In this document: one piece after another, positions 36,084 through 48,291 of the stretch | How the letters are laid out: each line of letters starts with the position of its first letter | How positions within the stretch are numbered: the stretch's first letter is position 1 | From: Sciurus carolinensis | Lineage: Eukaryota > Chordata > Mammalia > Rodentia > Sciuridae | Direction of reading: 5' to 3' | DNA length: 64,000 nt | Assembly (NCBI RefSeq): GCF_902686445.1 | Contig: NC_062217.1 | Span: 168,266,098 to 168,330,097 of the forward strand | Notes under the pieces: generated by a model | Databases searched by the model: none | Seen by the model: only the letters and a program-made list of their open reading frames with translations | Told to the model about the DNA's origin: nothing | Made by a program: the position numbers and the translations under genes

Positions 36084-36290
36084 CTGTTGCTGAAACCTAA
36101 CCATATTCATGAACTGCTGAGCTCCAGGTGATAACTTTGACCCCATGGACTCCATTATAGCTTGGACCTTGTCAAGGTCTATCCTTGATCCTAGAGCAGG
36201 AGAGCTTGGTGAAGAATTTGCTGAAGTTGGTCTCATATATACCACAACTTTACTGATGAACACACACTGCTTTTCACCAAAGAACAGCAA
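36084..36290 (-). CDS. C10orf88: C10orf88/PAAT minus copy, 207-nt exon with lost donor
   Basis: Reading leftward after TTTTGTAAAG, the exon encodes LLFFGEKQCVFISKVVVYMR, a Ser/Pro-rich linker, GSRIDLDKVQAIMESMGSKL and SPGAQQFMNMVRFQQQ. The order and content match human C10orf88. After CAG the sequence is ATAAGT, where the plus copy has GTAAGT. If not spliced, the frame reads on for 20 codons to a stop (ISCFLDATKHV...YENL). The right boundary is chosen at the only nearby AG with a pyrimidine-rich run. An ID SINE sits 22 bases upstream of it. Confidence 0.75.
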
Positions 36291-36312
36291 CTTTACAAAA
36301 CAAGAGTTTTGA

Positions 36313-36437
36313 GGCTGGGGATATAGCTCAGTTGGTAGAGTGCTTGCCTCAAACACAAGACCCTGGGTTCAAATCCCCAGCAGCACAAAATAAATAAATA
36401 AATAAATAATTTAAAAAATTTTAAAGAAAAGAAATAC
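36313..36437 (+). mobile_element. ID SINE next to a C10orf88 splice acceptor
   Basis: GCTGGGGATATAGCTCAGTT to GGTTCAAATCCCCAGCAGC with an (AAAT)n and A-rich tail. It is flanked by ACAAAACAAGAGTTT at 36,296-36,310 and 36,438-36,452, a perfect 15-bp target-site duplication. It inserted into the polypyrimidine tract region of the 207-nt exon of the minus C10orf88 copy. Confidence 0.9.
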
Positions 36438-37877
36438 AAAACAAGAGTTTCAGGAAATAATATTTAAAGCAATCATCATTTCAGGTCACTTCCTGGCATC
36501 ACCTAAGCAAGAGTGAAGAGTTCAAGAATCTAAAAATCAACTTCAAGTATGTCTTTAAGTTTTCTTTTGAACAACTGCAGTCAGAAGAAAATCTAAATTT
36601 ATCAGAAGGTTCAGATCAAATATTTAAATAAATCCCTTCCAAGCTAAAAGATTATACATAAAATTTAAAAATGGGAAATTAAAGAAAGTTTTACGTAAGA
36701 AATTAAAAATAAACGACCAGTCTAGGACCTTAACATACCACAGCTTGCCACCATATTATTTAATACAAAATAAAGTTGTCTGAAGTCTATGTAAGGTGTT
36801 TACTGAAATACCTAATAAATTTCCAGCTTTGGGGATTTAGATCTGTAAGGGAATGTCAAAATGTTCTGACATAGCTTGTTGGTTTACACATAAAAAAGTA
36901 AGTTCAAGTATGATTTTCAAACTTATCAAAGGACACTCAATCAGTACAAGCCAAGATTAATACCTAGCTCTTCTGGCTTCTGTCCCATCGGTTTTTTCCA
37001 GTGTTTTACCCTGTCCATGTTTCTATTTCTGAACCAAAAGATATTTCATATGTGGCATATGCAACAGTAGAATGGAGAGAGAACGGTTTTGGATCAAACA
37101 CACCAGGGTTTAAATTATGACTCTGCTGCTCAACAACTTGTGTGACCCTGGACAAATGCTAAACTTGAGTCTATAATGAAATGAGAGATGGTTTTATGAG
37201 TCAAAATACCTAGTATTTACCAGTGAGTAAGTCCTCAAAAGTCTGTATCAGGAACATTTAACTTTTATATACTACTACTCCAGAGTTAGAATCCAGAGTT
37301 AGACATACTAGGGTTCCCTAAATAAAAATCTGTTGGAGTCCCAGGTGCTTCCATAGAACAGTTATAAAAAATACTCACTCTGAGAGACACACAGACTGTC
37401 ACAAAGACATGGGTAAATGCAGATCCAATTCAAAAAATTGAGTGTGACACCAAAGACATGACAGTCCTCATCAATGAAGCAAACACCCATTATATTTGTA
37501 TCTAACATTGTAACCTGTCTATTGTCCCTCTGCTTTTTAATCCCCATAAACTTTCTCACCATCAAATACAGGACCTATTTCACTCACTGAGTCTGCTTAT
37601 TGTCTGTTTTGCCCCAGTAGAATATGAGCAACATGAGGGCAGGAATTTCAACTTACTTTATTAGTGGTAACTCCTAAATGCCCAGTACAGTATCTGACAT
37701 CATAGGCAGAAGGAATGAATCATTCACTAAATGAATGGATCATTTTACTTAAATTGCTAATAGAAGTTATTAGTATAAACTACCTACAACAGTATCTTGG
37801 AATAATCAGTTCTGTGAGTTAGCTCTATGACTGCTATGAAAATCACTTTTTTTTTTTTCTTATTCTAAAACTACATC

Positions 37878-38169
37878 TCACCGGGCACAATGGTGCACAG
37901 TGACTCAGGACGCTGAGGCAGAAGAATCTCAAGTTCAAAGCCAGCCTCAGTAATTAAGCAGAGCCCTAAGCAACTTAGCAAGACCCTGTATCAAGATAAA
38001 ACTATAAAGGGTTGGGGACGCGACCAGTGGTTAAGTGCCCCTGGATTCAATCCCCAGTACCAAAAAACTAACTAAATAAATAAATACATCTCAGGCTGGG
38101 GGTATAGCTCAGTTGTAGAGTGCCTGACTAGCATGCATAAGGCCTTAGGTTTGATTCCCAGCACTGCAA
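37878..38169 (+). mobile_element. B1-dID SINE followed by a separate ID SINE
   Basis: First GGGCACAATGGTGCACAGTG ... CCTGGATTCAATCCCCAGTACC, then GGCTGGGGGTATAGCTCAGT ... GGTTTGATTCCCAGCACTGC. The second element may have inserted in the A tail of the first. Confidence 0.8.
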
Positions 38170-39040
38170 AACAAAACACTATATCTCACAAACTTCTATT
38201 AGTAAAGATAGTAAACACAAAATTTTACAGATTAAAAAAACAAAACAAAACAAAAAACAAGAATTTGTTTTCTTCAGACTTGTAATTTTACCCAAGAGGT
38301 AGGTCCAAGCAGATGAAGAAACTTCTCAAGGATAATGTGCTATTCGGCAGCTGAGTTGAGTCAATATTAAGGGTTTAAGTAACATCCCTAGACTCCCCAG
38401 ATATCATTAATGTGAACCTGAATACTTTTTATGATGAACACAAGAGTTCACATACCACTAATGTTTTCGCTCCCTTTTCTGACACTTCTCTAATTCTATT
38501 CTTTCTTGATAAATGGGGCTAAAACTGCTTGTGTTTTTGGAACCACAGATTTACATAAGGATAAAAAAATATTTTTAAGCTTAGTTTCCCAGGGCTGTAT
38601 TAGTAAAGTAGTGCTATAGTAATAATATACTTTCCATAGTGAATATATGGTCCAATTTTAAAAGAATAATTCAGTGGTTTTAAAAAAAACTAATAATTTT
38701 TTAGAAAATTAGTTTCTTTTTACATGTTTACTAAAAGTTTCTGAACTAAAACTAGAGACAACATTGTACTAATTATATTATCAAACCAAAATAAATTGTG
38801 TGTGTGTGTGTGTGTGTGTGTGTGGCATATACGTAGAAGCACACCACATATATAAAACAATTTAGGTAAAATTTAAATTGTTTTAAATTTAGCGATGACT
38901 TACCTTTATTTTACAAGCATGTGGGGAAGATTGCAATTTGAGATATTTTTGGTATAAAATAATCTCTTCATATTCACTACAAACAAAAGATTTTTTTTAC
39001 TTAATCATCACTTTCAATAGTTGTATTTAATAATACATGT

Positions 39041-39126
39041 TTCTGGGTTGGAAGTATAGTTTAGTGATAGAGTGCTTACCCAGCATGTGCAAGGCAATAT
39101 GTTTGATCCCTAGCACTGCAAGAACA
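39041..39126 (+). mobile_element. ID SINE (diverged)
   Basis: GGGTTGGAAGTATAGTTTAG ... GTTTGATCCCTAGCACTGCA, an ID body with many changes and a short A-rich tail. Confidence 0.75.
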
Positions 39127-39813
39127 AAATAACCTACAGGACAATATTTCAATCCTGAGACTCAGTTTTCTGGTGAGGCACAGTGAGCTGGGGCTCCTGA
39201 ATGCACTGCATTGCCTTAAGGACCACACTGGGTCACTTATGGTAGACGAGAGAACTGAAGGAGTAACACACTTTCAGTCACGGCGCATAGGCCACACATA
39301 GTCTAACTCAATAAACACACCTATTATTCTCAACTTGCACAAGACATAGAACAGTTCAGAATTTCGGTCATATTTTAAAAATGCAGTAGAATCTGCTGGG
39401 AGCTGGGGGCACAGAGCTTAAGTTTTATAACAGGTTACTAACGAGGCTGCACTTGAAATGGGCTTCCTAGAGGAAGACTGCTCGGGGTTCCAGACTGATG
39501 GATTCATTAATTTCAGGAACATCTGGGAAGCCAGCCGCTGAGTGAAAAAAGAGACTAGGAACACTCATCAGGGCTCCTCCTCATAAACCCTTCCACTAAC
39601 CAGCTGTGACCTACCCCTCACTTCCACTTACCCAGCCCTACATTTCCACATCTACGAAAACAACCAGGCTGATGTGCCTGCCTGGAAGAGGCGTCCAGGC
39701 GACACCATGCCTGGCTACTGCTAGGTTTCGTGCTCTCCCTCGGGTCTGGCATCAACGCCAGCCGTGAGCAACGCCCCGTTCAGAGGAGCAGTGCCAGCGG
39801 GCGCGCCTCGCAC

Positions 39814-40017
39814 CTGCCGTCGGGGACGGAGCAGGCGCGCTTGCCCCTGCCGGTGCCGCAGTACTCCTCTCCCGCGTACACCTCCATGTTTCTCGCCGAG
39901 CTCAGGATGGCCAGCGCGAGGACCTCTTCACCCCGCTCGGGGTCGCAGCTCAGGTCTAGGAAGCAGGGGGCTCCGCCTCGGGGGTCGGGGGTCCCACTCA
40001 GGCGCACCAGGTCCTGG
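39814..40017 (-). CDS. C10orf88: C10orf88/PAAT minus copy, exon 2
   Basis: Acceptor TTGTCCTCAG and donor GGCAG-GTGCGA bound 204 nt. The frame, set by the phase left by exon 1, reads QDLVRLSGTPDPRGGAPCFL and then ALAILSSARNMEVYAGEEYC to CSVPDG. The ARNMEVY-GEEYCGT stretch matches human C10orf88 very well. It is fully open and lies in a CpG island. The Met of NMEVY is the first in-frame Met left to this copy. Confidence 0.8.
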
Positions 40018-40465
40018 CTGAGGACAAGGCGGGTGCAGACGTGACGCTCCGCTTCGCTGCGCGCTCGCCACCCGCCTGGCGCCCCTCACTCGCACCGGCC
40101 CTCGAGGCCCGCGCGCCTTCCCGCAACACAGGGGCCTCGGAACGGCAGCGCTCAGGAACCGGGCCTGGCCCACGGCCCGCCATCCCTCTCCTCTCCTGCC
40201 CGACCCGCTACCGACTCCAGCCCGTCCAACCCGCAGGCTGGGTCTGCGCACGCCGGCAACGCGGCTCTCCCGGCGACTTGTGCGCCGTCCGGGCGGCCAG
40301 GAGCGGCCCCTCGTTCCCAGGCGAGCGAGGCGGATGCGCCTGCCAGCGCTCCCCGGCCTCCCGCCCCGCGGCGCCCCGCCGCTCCCCGCCGGTGTCCCGC
40401 GCTATCTCCCCGGGAGCGTGGCTGTCGCCGAGCGCCACGACCAGGGACCCGGCGGCCCGGCGCAC

Positions 40466-40627
40466 CCTGGAGCAGGCGGCGCCAGCAGCTTCTCCCAGTC
40501 GAAGTCCGGGGCACCGACGCCAGCCAGGGAGAGGCGGAGGCTCTGGGCCAGGGCCCCGCTCGCCGCGCCCCAGAAAGGCCAGCGTGGGGCGGCCGCTCAG
40601 TCCCGCGTCCTGGGTCCGGAACCTCTC
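40466..40627 (-). pseudogene. C10orf88: C10orf88/PAAT minus copy, exon 1 remnant
   Basis: The 3' end reads PDFDWEKLLAPPAPG and stops at GG before GTGCGC, which joins correctly to exon 2. Further 5', the residues RTQDAGLSGRPTLA, expected at the N-terminus, appear in a different frame. This implies a 2-nt loss near 40,573-40,578. In the DFDWEK frame there is a TGA at 40,597-40,599 and no ATG between it and the donor. The ATG expected just before RTQD reads AGA. Several lesions in one exon argue for decay rather than a single sequencing error. Confidence 0.7.
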
Positions 40628-41134
40628 TGGCAGGGCTGGAGTTTCGGTCGGCGCAGAGCGGAGGGAAGGACGCACAGCGACTTCCGGCTGTCTTGGGACA
40701 AACCCCAGAGGCGCCGCTTCTCGCCTCTGTGGGGCGATACCCGCAAGCCGAGGGATGCATGCGCCCTGCGGTGCGGCTCCGGAAGCGCGCTCCAAACCTG
40801 CGGACTGAGAGGTGGAGGGCGGGGCAGTTTTGGCGTGGAGAAGTCCGTGCGTTGCGGAGGTGTGGCGGACGTGTGCTCCTGGCTCCCCGGGTCCTGCTGG
40901 CCTGTTGGCCGCTGGAGTGGACGCCGGGATCTTTCCCGCTCCGGCCTGAGCAGCGTCGCGCCCGCGGCTTCTGGGGCGCCGAGCGGCGGCCGCGGATTCG
41001 GGTGGTGGTTCTCTCCGGCGCTCGGCGCCCGCCAGGCGCTCTCGGTGGAGGGAGGGTCGCGGGGGTGCGAGGCCGCGGCCTGCAGGCAGCCCCGCGGGGT
41101 CGCGCCACCACATTTGGGATTTTCCTGTCCTGAA

Positions 41135-44100
41135 CTGGGCGCCCTCCTCCTCTTTTGGAGAATAATATTAACTGGAGCTGAAGTCTTGGATAGGTCAAGT
41201 GACAGCCGATGTAACTGGCTATTTTCTAGATGCCCTGCAGGATAGAAAGGTAGGGGAAAGAACAGAAAGGTTATGCACCTCAAGTTTTCTTCCCCTTAAA
41301 GGCCGTAGGTGATTTTAGCGTCTTTTGAAAGAACAAAACAATATAGTTTATAGAAAAGTGCAATGTCAGAGTTTCATAGTTGTGTTTAAGGCGTATTATT
41401 GTGTTCATTCATTGCTAACTACTTTTTTTTTTTCCTTTTGAGTATGTATGCTCAATTTAAAACTTACCAGTGTGGAGTAGGTGAATTTTCCAAGATTGAA
41501 AGAAATCCAACCAGACGTATTATGAATACAGAATAGTCTTTAATTGAAAAGCTCCTAGGTTGCAAATATTTCTTAATACTCCAGACTCTTTAAAGAACTT
41601 ATAACTTCTTATTGCTATTTCTGTTCTGTATTTTCTGCTTCTTTGGTCATAAGTTAACTTTTACTCATCTGGACAACCCAAAGGAAAAAAAGACTCTTCA
41701 GAAACACTATAATCTGCAATGTCGAGAACAAGGGCTATGTTGTCATCTGGATTTTTACTTCTGGATCGGAAATCAAAAGTAAACACTCTGTGGTCCCCCT
41801 TTCGTTCTCGTATGATCAGCAAATCACCCAGTCTTCATTTTCAGATCTTATCTTTCTTCATGTCTGCTGCTTGTTTTTTGAAGCACTAGCTTCGTTTGCA
41901 CCACTCCAGGCCTTTCTTTATTGGTAATTAGCCTTTATTCTCACCACCTGCATATCCTCTGTGCTGCCTTCTGTCCATCACTTTGACCATCACCATCACT
42001 TTGACTCCTTAGCATGGCATACAAAGCCCTTTGTTACCTAGAATATCATTGCTTTTCAGTAGTTGTAAAAATTATGTTTATCATTAAAACCAAGCCTACC
42101 TGCACTCTGCTACATAATTGAACTAATTCCTCTGTTCTGCACTGCACTTCTTTTAGGCACTAAAATTCTCTTGCAGTCTCACGCTTTGACATTTTTGCCC
42201 CCTATCCTCATGCTTGCTGAGATTAGGAATTACCTTGTGCCTGGTTGTTGAGTACAGATTCATAGTATGGAATTGATTGATGAGAGTTAATTGGCAGCTT
42301 TATCACAAACTAAAGCAGAAAACGGCAAAACTAATAAATCAATTTGATGCTTTCTTTTCTCCCTAAGCATACAAGATAATGATTTAGAGGTCACCTCAAT
42401 ATGACACATTGCTCTTGTAAAGAATTGCAAAGGATTTTCTTTCTTTCTTTTTTTTTTTTTTTTTGCTTTATTTTTCACTTTGAAATAATTCAAAAAATTT
42501 GTTGGAAACTTCCTACCAATATCCCTAGGATAAACTATGCAATTTTTTGGCTTACCTATTTTCAACAACTAATTACAGCTTATTGATAAGAATTGAATAT
42601 GACCTTTAGGAGCGTGTTTCACATCTGTTTTCAGAATATGGAGCAACACATATTTGAAAGACACATTTTAGAAGTGACTTAGGATGTTTCCTTGAACCCA
42701 GTTAGTAGTGCAGCAACTACTTAATTTTAAATAGAGTTCTTACTGTGGATGCCATTTTACCCAACAAAGTAGTGATGGGGCATAATTTGTGTCCATGCTA
42801 GGACCACTTGGATTTACTTCCCCTTCTCCCTCCCTGGTCCTTGCAAGTCACAATTGCCAGGAATTTCTTCCCAGCCTGTCTTTATACTGGGTCTGCAGTA
42901 AGGAAAGTGAAAGATTAACCTCCCTACCCTTCTCCCCCAATTCCATCCCTAGGCACCCTCCACCTCATTTATAACCTCTGTCGTGGTTACTGACACTGCT
43001 GGACTGAGTTCAGGTTTCAATATAGCCTAAAAAAATGTTGAAATACTGTGGAGGCTTTTAGACTAGTGGAATCTGCCCATGTACATGATCATGATCTGTC
43101 TTATACTTATCCTAAGCTTAATGCAGTCAAGGGTTAACTTGGGAAGTATGGGAGTTTGAAACCCAGCAGTTTCCAAAGACTCTGACTCTTCTCTAGTTCC
43201 TGGGAGATAACCTCTAAGCCAGAGGAATCCTCCCACCTAGTTATATCAACACTGATATAGGGTGAAGGATCACACTTGAATCATACTGTTCCCAATTTAG
43301 CCTCTGGATAGACTGAAGACTGAGGAAAGTCAGCACGTGGATGTTCCATGCCTATGAGACAGAGCACAATGAGAAACCTTTGACAGCAAGGTGCCAATGA
43401 ATTTCCCTGGTGGGCAGTAGTGTGTACATGTTGCACATCACTACAGGGGCAAGTAAGTGCTCTAGTTTCACTGGGAGAAGACAACTGGAAGCTTGAATTT
43501 GGTCTTCCTGGATTTTTGCCCTATGTACCTTTATTAGCTTAATCTATGTCCTTTCTTTGTAATAAACCACAGTTGTGAGTTACTTCTTTTTCTGAGTTTT
43601 ATGAGTCCTTTCAGCAAATCATTGAGGGTGACTGAAGGGATCCTCAATGCAGTAGTGATGGTCAGTATAAGACATAAAGTGGACATTCTTCCATTAGTAA
43701 GTTAATTCTCAGTGAGAAAGTGCTAGTTATGGGATAGTGTTTATGACTTAAACAAAACCCACATCCTTAGCATCACACAAAAATTGCTATTCTTCCTTCT
43801 TTAACTCTATCTACAATCACTGCCTAGTATTAATAAAGAGAATAATTTACAAGCAAAGTTAGGGGAAACTTTAACACAGGTAGGTAGGAATCACATAGCT
43901 GTGTGTTATTGCTAACTACGTGTGCCTTATAGCACGTTCCTTAACACTGGCACATCTTTATTCAGAGCTTTTGTTTATATACATTTTCCTAATTTAAAAA
44001 AAAAATCAATGTTTTGCTTAGGTCTGCAGTAATGTACATTAATGTGAATGAGCATGGTAAAAAATGGATCGGAAAGATAAGCAGCATGAATAACAGTTCA

Positions 44101-46007
44101 GAAAAATCCACACCAGAACACCTGACTTAAGATGAACTTTCATAATGTTAACCATTTCATGAAATTGCTTTAGGCAGCTTTCTTGAGGACTTGGCAGTAA
44201 CTTCACCTGAGTCCTAAAGGGAGGTCTAGGTGAACCAACTCTTCTGGTAAGATAATAATGACATTATCAACCAAGCTAAATTAACTATAGGATTTGATTT
44301 ATTTTTGTTATGCTTTTGAGGCACTTGTACACTCTGAAAAAGGTAACCCATCAAAAGTTCTACATAATATGATCATAATCCATGTGAATTTTGTACATAT
44401 CTTTCAGAAATCACCCATTTTATGCATCATGTTGATAGAACTTTGAGGTATGTTTATGAACATCCCTCCGGAGATACACTGTACTATTGGATTAAAGATT
44501 AAGGGGACGCTGTGGAATCCTTTTACCAGTGTGGATAGCTGCATTTTTATATGCAATGTAATATAAACAGTCAAATGTAAATTTTCTTAATTTGTAATTG
44601 TTTTTTCTCAACATACTGTGGACATTGTACTTATCTCACTTTATCCCTTCAAATTGTGAGCTTTTTTAACTGTAGGAATTGTCTTTACTTACATGTGAAC
44701 TCCCCAGCATTTATCAGTCTCTGATATACTAATATCAAGTGAACATTGAATGAATAACTTTCACAGCATTAAAATACAATTATTAACCTGTGGAGGGGCT
44801 GTTTTAAACACCTTTATAATTAAATACATAAAACAATACTAGGTAGTGAGGACACAGCGAGAAAACTCATTAGTAATTGCTTTCTTCCAGAGTTGCGTTG
44901 GGAGCCCTGATCCTTTCTCGTCATGTACCACTGCTCTTTCCTCAAGACCTCTTGGATTTTAGTGTTTGCAATGTTGATTATTCTGGGACTAAGTACTCAC
45001 TTTCAGATTAGGTAACTTACTTGCTTTGAACCTCATAATACGAGGAGCAGAGTGGCTTTTGGGAAATCAGAAAACACTAGATATTGTCAAAATATCTGGC
45101 TCATATCTTAGGATCCCCTGTTTTTAAAAAATAAGAAGTAAGACTGGTGACTTGAAGATGATTCAACTGCAAGTGACAGTGATCCACTGATCGCAAACAT
45201 AAAAAGGAGCCTGTAAGCTTGTAAATTTTGCAATGGCCTAAACTTTGCAAGATGTTGAAATGGGTATGGATTTTGGTTCAATGGAGAATAAAGTAGGGAA
45301 GTCCACGATGGGTGGCAGCTGAGGGGCAAGCATGTACTATTGTCTACCAAGCTACCAAGTAACAGTTAATCTCAGCAACTGGAAATGAGACTTGTGTGGA
45401 GTTTTTGGACCTTGCCATACTGACCAAGTCATGTCTGAATTATGGTGGAGGAGTTCCAAGTATTTTTAAAGATGGAAATCTGTTCATGACTCAAAGGGAT
45501 CTTCAGAAGTCTTAGCTCTTGAATTAATAAAGAGGGAAGAAGTGGTGAGAAGTGAGTTTTTGTTTTTGTTTTTGTTTCTGGCCACTGTTGTGATAAAATC
45601 TGGGCTTTTGCACCCAGACTGTTAGCAATTAAAGAGCTTGAATGCTGAGTTGGCACAAAGGTGAAAGTAACCAGAAGAGAAAACCTGCTGCTTTCTAAAT
45701 GTATGAGAGCTGGCAGAAGTGAGATCTCACATTTCTCTAATAAAGTCCCTGACAGTGTCCAGGGCCCTGAGTGGTGGCACCAACAGAACTAGTAAGGTGA
45801 GGTGGGTCTTGTGGCCTTGCCCCAGGTTCCAGTAGAATGGCTACTCCAGAACGAAGGGTCACTCCCTGACCTCCTTGCGCCTTTCCTGAGGGTCAAAAGG
45901 GACAGAGTGACGACAACAGGCTCTGCCCGTGTGACTTCACCAACCTAATGTGATTTTAGTCAAGTTTAGCAGCAAACCCTAAACTAGAGTGCCCTGAGGC
46001 CCTTGGG

Positions 46008-46049
<42 letters not shown>

Positions 46050-46190
46050 GGTAAAACTGGCCACACAACGTCTCCACTGAAGGTGGTAATTGCTTGCTGC
46101 CTCATTTATTGCTCCTATAGTAATTGGTAATGACTCCAAAGATCAAGTCTAATCGTGGGCACTAATATCCACAAAGCAATAAAAATGTGG
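41135..46190. other. Intergenic spacer between the C10orf88 and PSTK islands
   Basis: No gene is recognised. Contents are an LTR-like segment at 42,960-43,660, T runs near 41,424 and 42,450, and a (GT)n microsatellite at 46,009-46,047. The remainder has no open frame above about 95 codons and no splice or domain signals. Confidence 0.45.
42960..43660 (+). mobile_element. Old ERVL-type LTR remnant
   Basis: The 3' portion CTTTCTTTGTAATAAACCAC, then a GAGTTTTATGAGTCCTTTCA segment and GCAAATCATTGAGGGTG, is reminiscent of old mammalian LTRs of the ERVL/MER21 kind, with AATAAA as polyadenylation signal. No internal retroviral sequence is seen. The boundaries are uncertain. Confidence 0.5.
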
Positions 46191-46196
46191 GTCCTT

Positions 46197-46858
46197 ACTG
46201 GGTGTGGTGGTGCATGCCTGTAATCTCTGCAGCTTGGTAGGCTGAAACGGGATCACAAGTTCAAGGCCAGCCTCAGCAACTTAGTGAGACCCTAAGCAAC
46301 TTAGCCAGACCCCAGTTCAGAAAAAAAGGGGGAAGGAGTCTTGACTACTGTCAAGCATGGACGAGGAAAAGGGTTCCTGTCAGAGGGAGGTTTGACTGTG
46401 AACTAACTGCTCGGAAAGTTATTTAATAGAAAAAGACAAGAGACAGAATTATCTTTAGAGTATGGGGGTAACGGGTTAAGCCATTCAGAAGGGTCTGGCT
46501 CTAACAAAATGGAAGAACCCACGTTCTTTATTTAAAGTGGTACAGATCAAAGGGGGACTGGGCGGAGCTTCTTCCCTGAGAATCAGGATGGGATGGAGTT
46601 AAGCAAGTCGTTTTGCTCTAGTGCGTCATTGGCTTGTCCAGGGCCTGCAAATTCCAGGGTGAACCAACTGCACAGAAATCACATGCCCCAGGCAATCTGG
46701 AACAATCTCTTGTGATTGTTAGTTCCTGAGAATCAGATTTCCGTGTCTGATCCCTTGACCAAGCCAGGTTTTATCTGCAGGCTAAGGATGGCGCCCCACA
46801 GAGGGGGCATGTGGCTCAGTGGTAAAGCAGCCCTGGGTTCAATCCCCAGTACCAAGTA
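46197..46858 (+). mobile_element. B1-dID SINE split by an LTR
   Basis: The B1 half (GGTGTGGTGGTGCATGCCTG) runs to about 46,330. The ID half (GGGCATGTGGCTCAGTGG ... GGTTCAATCCCCAGTACC) resumes at about 46,797. They would join to a normal dimer once the LTR-like 465-bp sequence between them is removed. Confidence 0.8.
46333..46796 (-). mobile_element. Probable solo LTR (ERV2/IAP-like)
   Basis: On the minus strand it begins TGTGGGGCGCCATCC and contains TTTAAATAAAGAACG as a promoter or polyadenylation-type element. It lies inside a SINE, between G-rich ends (AGGGGG on both sides) that may be a 6-bp target duplication. The length of about 465 bp fits a solo LTR of class II endogenous retroviruses. 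No gag, pol or env is present. Confidence 0.6.
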
Positions 46859-46964
46859 ATAAAAAATTAAAAACAAATGTGATGGTTACCCACAGGAATT
46901 GGGTAGTGTTATGGTTTGGATGTGAGATTCCCCCAAAAGCTCACATGTGAGACAGTGCAAGAAG

Positions 46965-48283
<1,319 letters not shown>

Positions 48284-48291
48284 TAGATTTT

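Larger units (their letters stand above)
36440..39720. other. Intron of the minus C10orf88 copy, missing exon sought here
   Basis: Phases of exon 2 (ends AG) and the 207-nt exon (starts in phase 0) require another exon here. The only faint candidate is at about 36,537-36,575 on the minus strand, where a good acceptor TTCTTCTGACTGCAG precedes codons for LFKRKLKDILE. This faintly resembles the expected exon but is followed by a stop and no clear donor. SINEs are present at 37,878-38,068 (B1-dID), 38,092-38,169 (ID) and 39,041-39,126 (ID), and a (TG)n at 38,797-38,824. Confidence 0.4.
23745..40630 (-). pseudogene. C10orf88: C10orf88/PAAT, PSTK-side copy, probably decayed
   Basis: Five exon-like pieces are found on the minus strand in gene order: exon 1 at about 40,627-40,466, exon 2 at 40,017-39,814, a 207-nt exon at 36,290-36,084, the 452-nt exon at 31,571-31,120, and the last exon at 23,979-23,745. 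Phases require one more short exon between 39,814 and 36,290; I could not place it. Evidence against function: the exon 1 frame leading into exon 2 has a TGA and no ATG, and the donor after the 207-nt exon is AT. Evidence for recent constraint or repair: exon 2 and all later exons are open. In human the gene lies beside PSTK in this orientation, so this copy holds the ancestral-looking position. It could still make a shorter product from an internal start. Confidence 0.65.
39725..41130. promoter_or_regulatory. CpG island at the 5' end of minus C10orf88
   Basis: The sequence turns abruptly GC-rich and CpG-rich here, covering exon 2, the short first intron, exon 1 and about 500 bp upstream. Such islands are typical of broadly expressed, TATA-less promoters. 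CpG has not decayed to TpG, so the island seems still unmethylated in the germ line and perhaps still active. It could drive the damaged C10orf88 copy, a non-coding RNA, or both directions. Several long open frames on both strands are the result of low stop-codon frequency at high GC. Confidence 0.75.

Noticed and set aside
40152..41245. Long open frames on both strands in the CpG island (up to 348 codons on minus, 321 on plus)
   Set aside because: Very high GC removes stop codons in all frames. The frames overlap each other, show Arg/Pro/Gly/Ala-rich composition and no domain. Only exon 1 and exon 2 of C10orf88 can be supported there.
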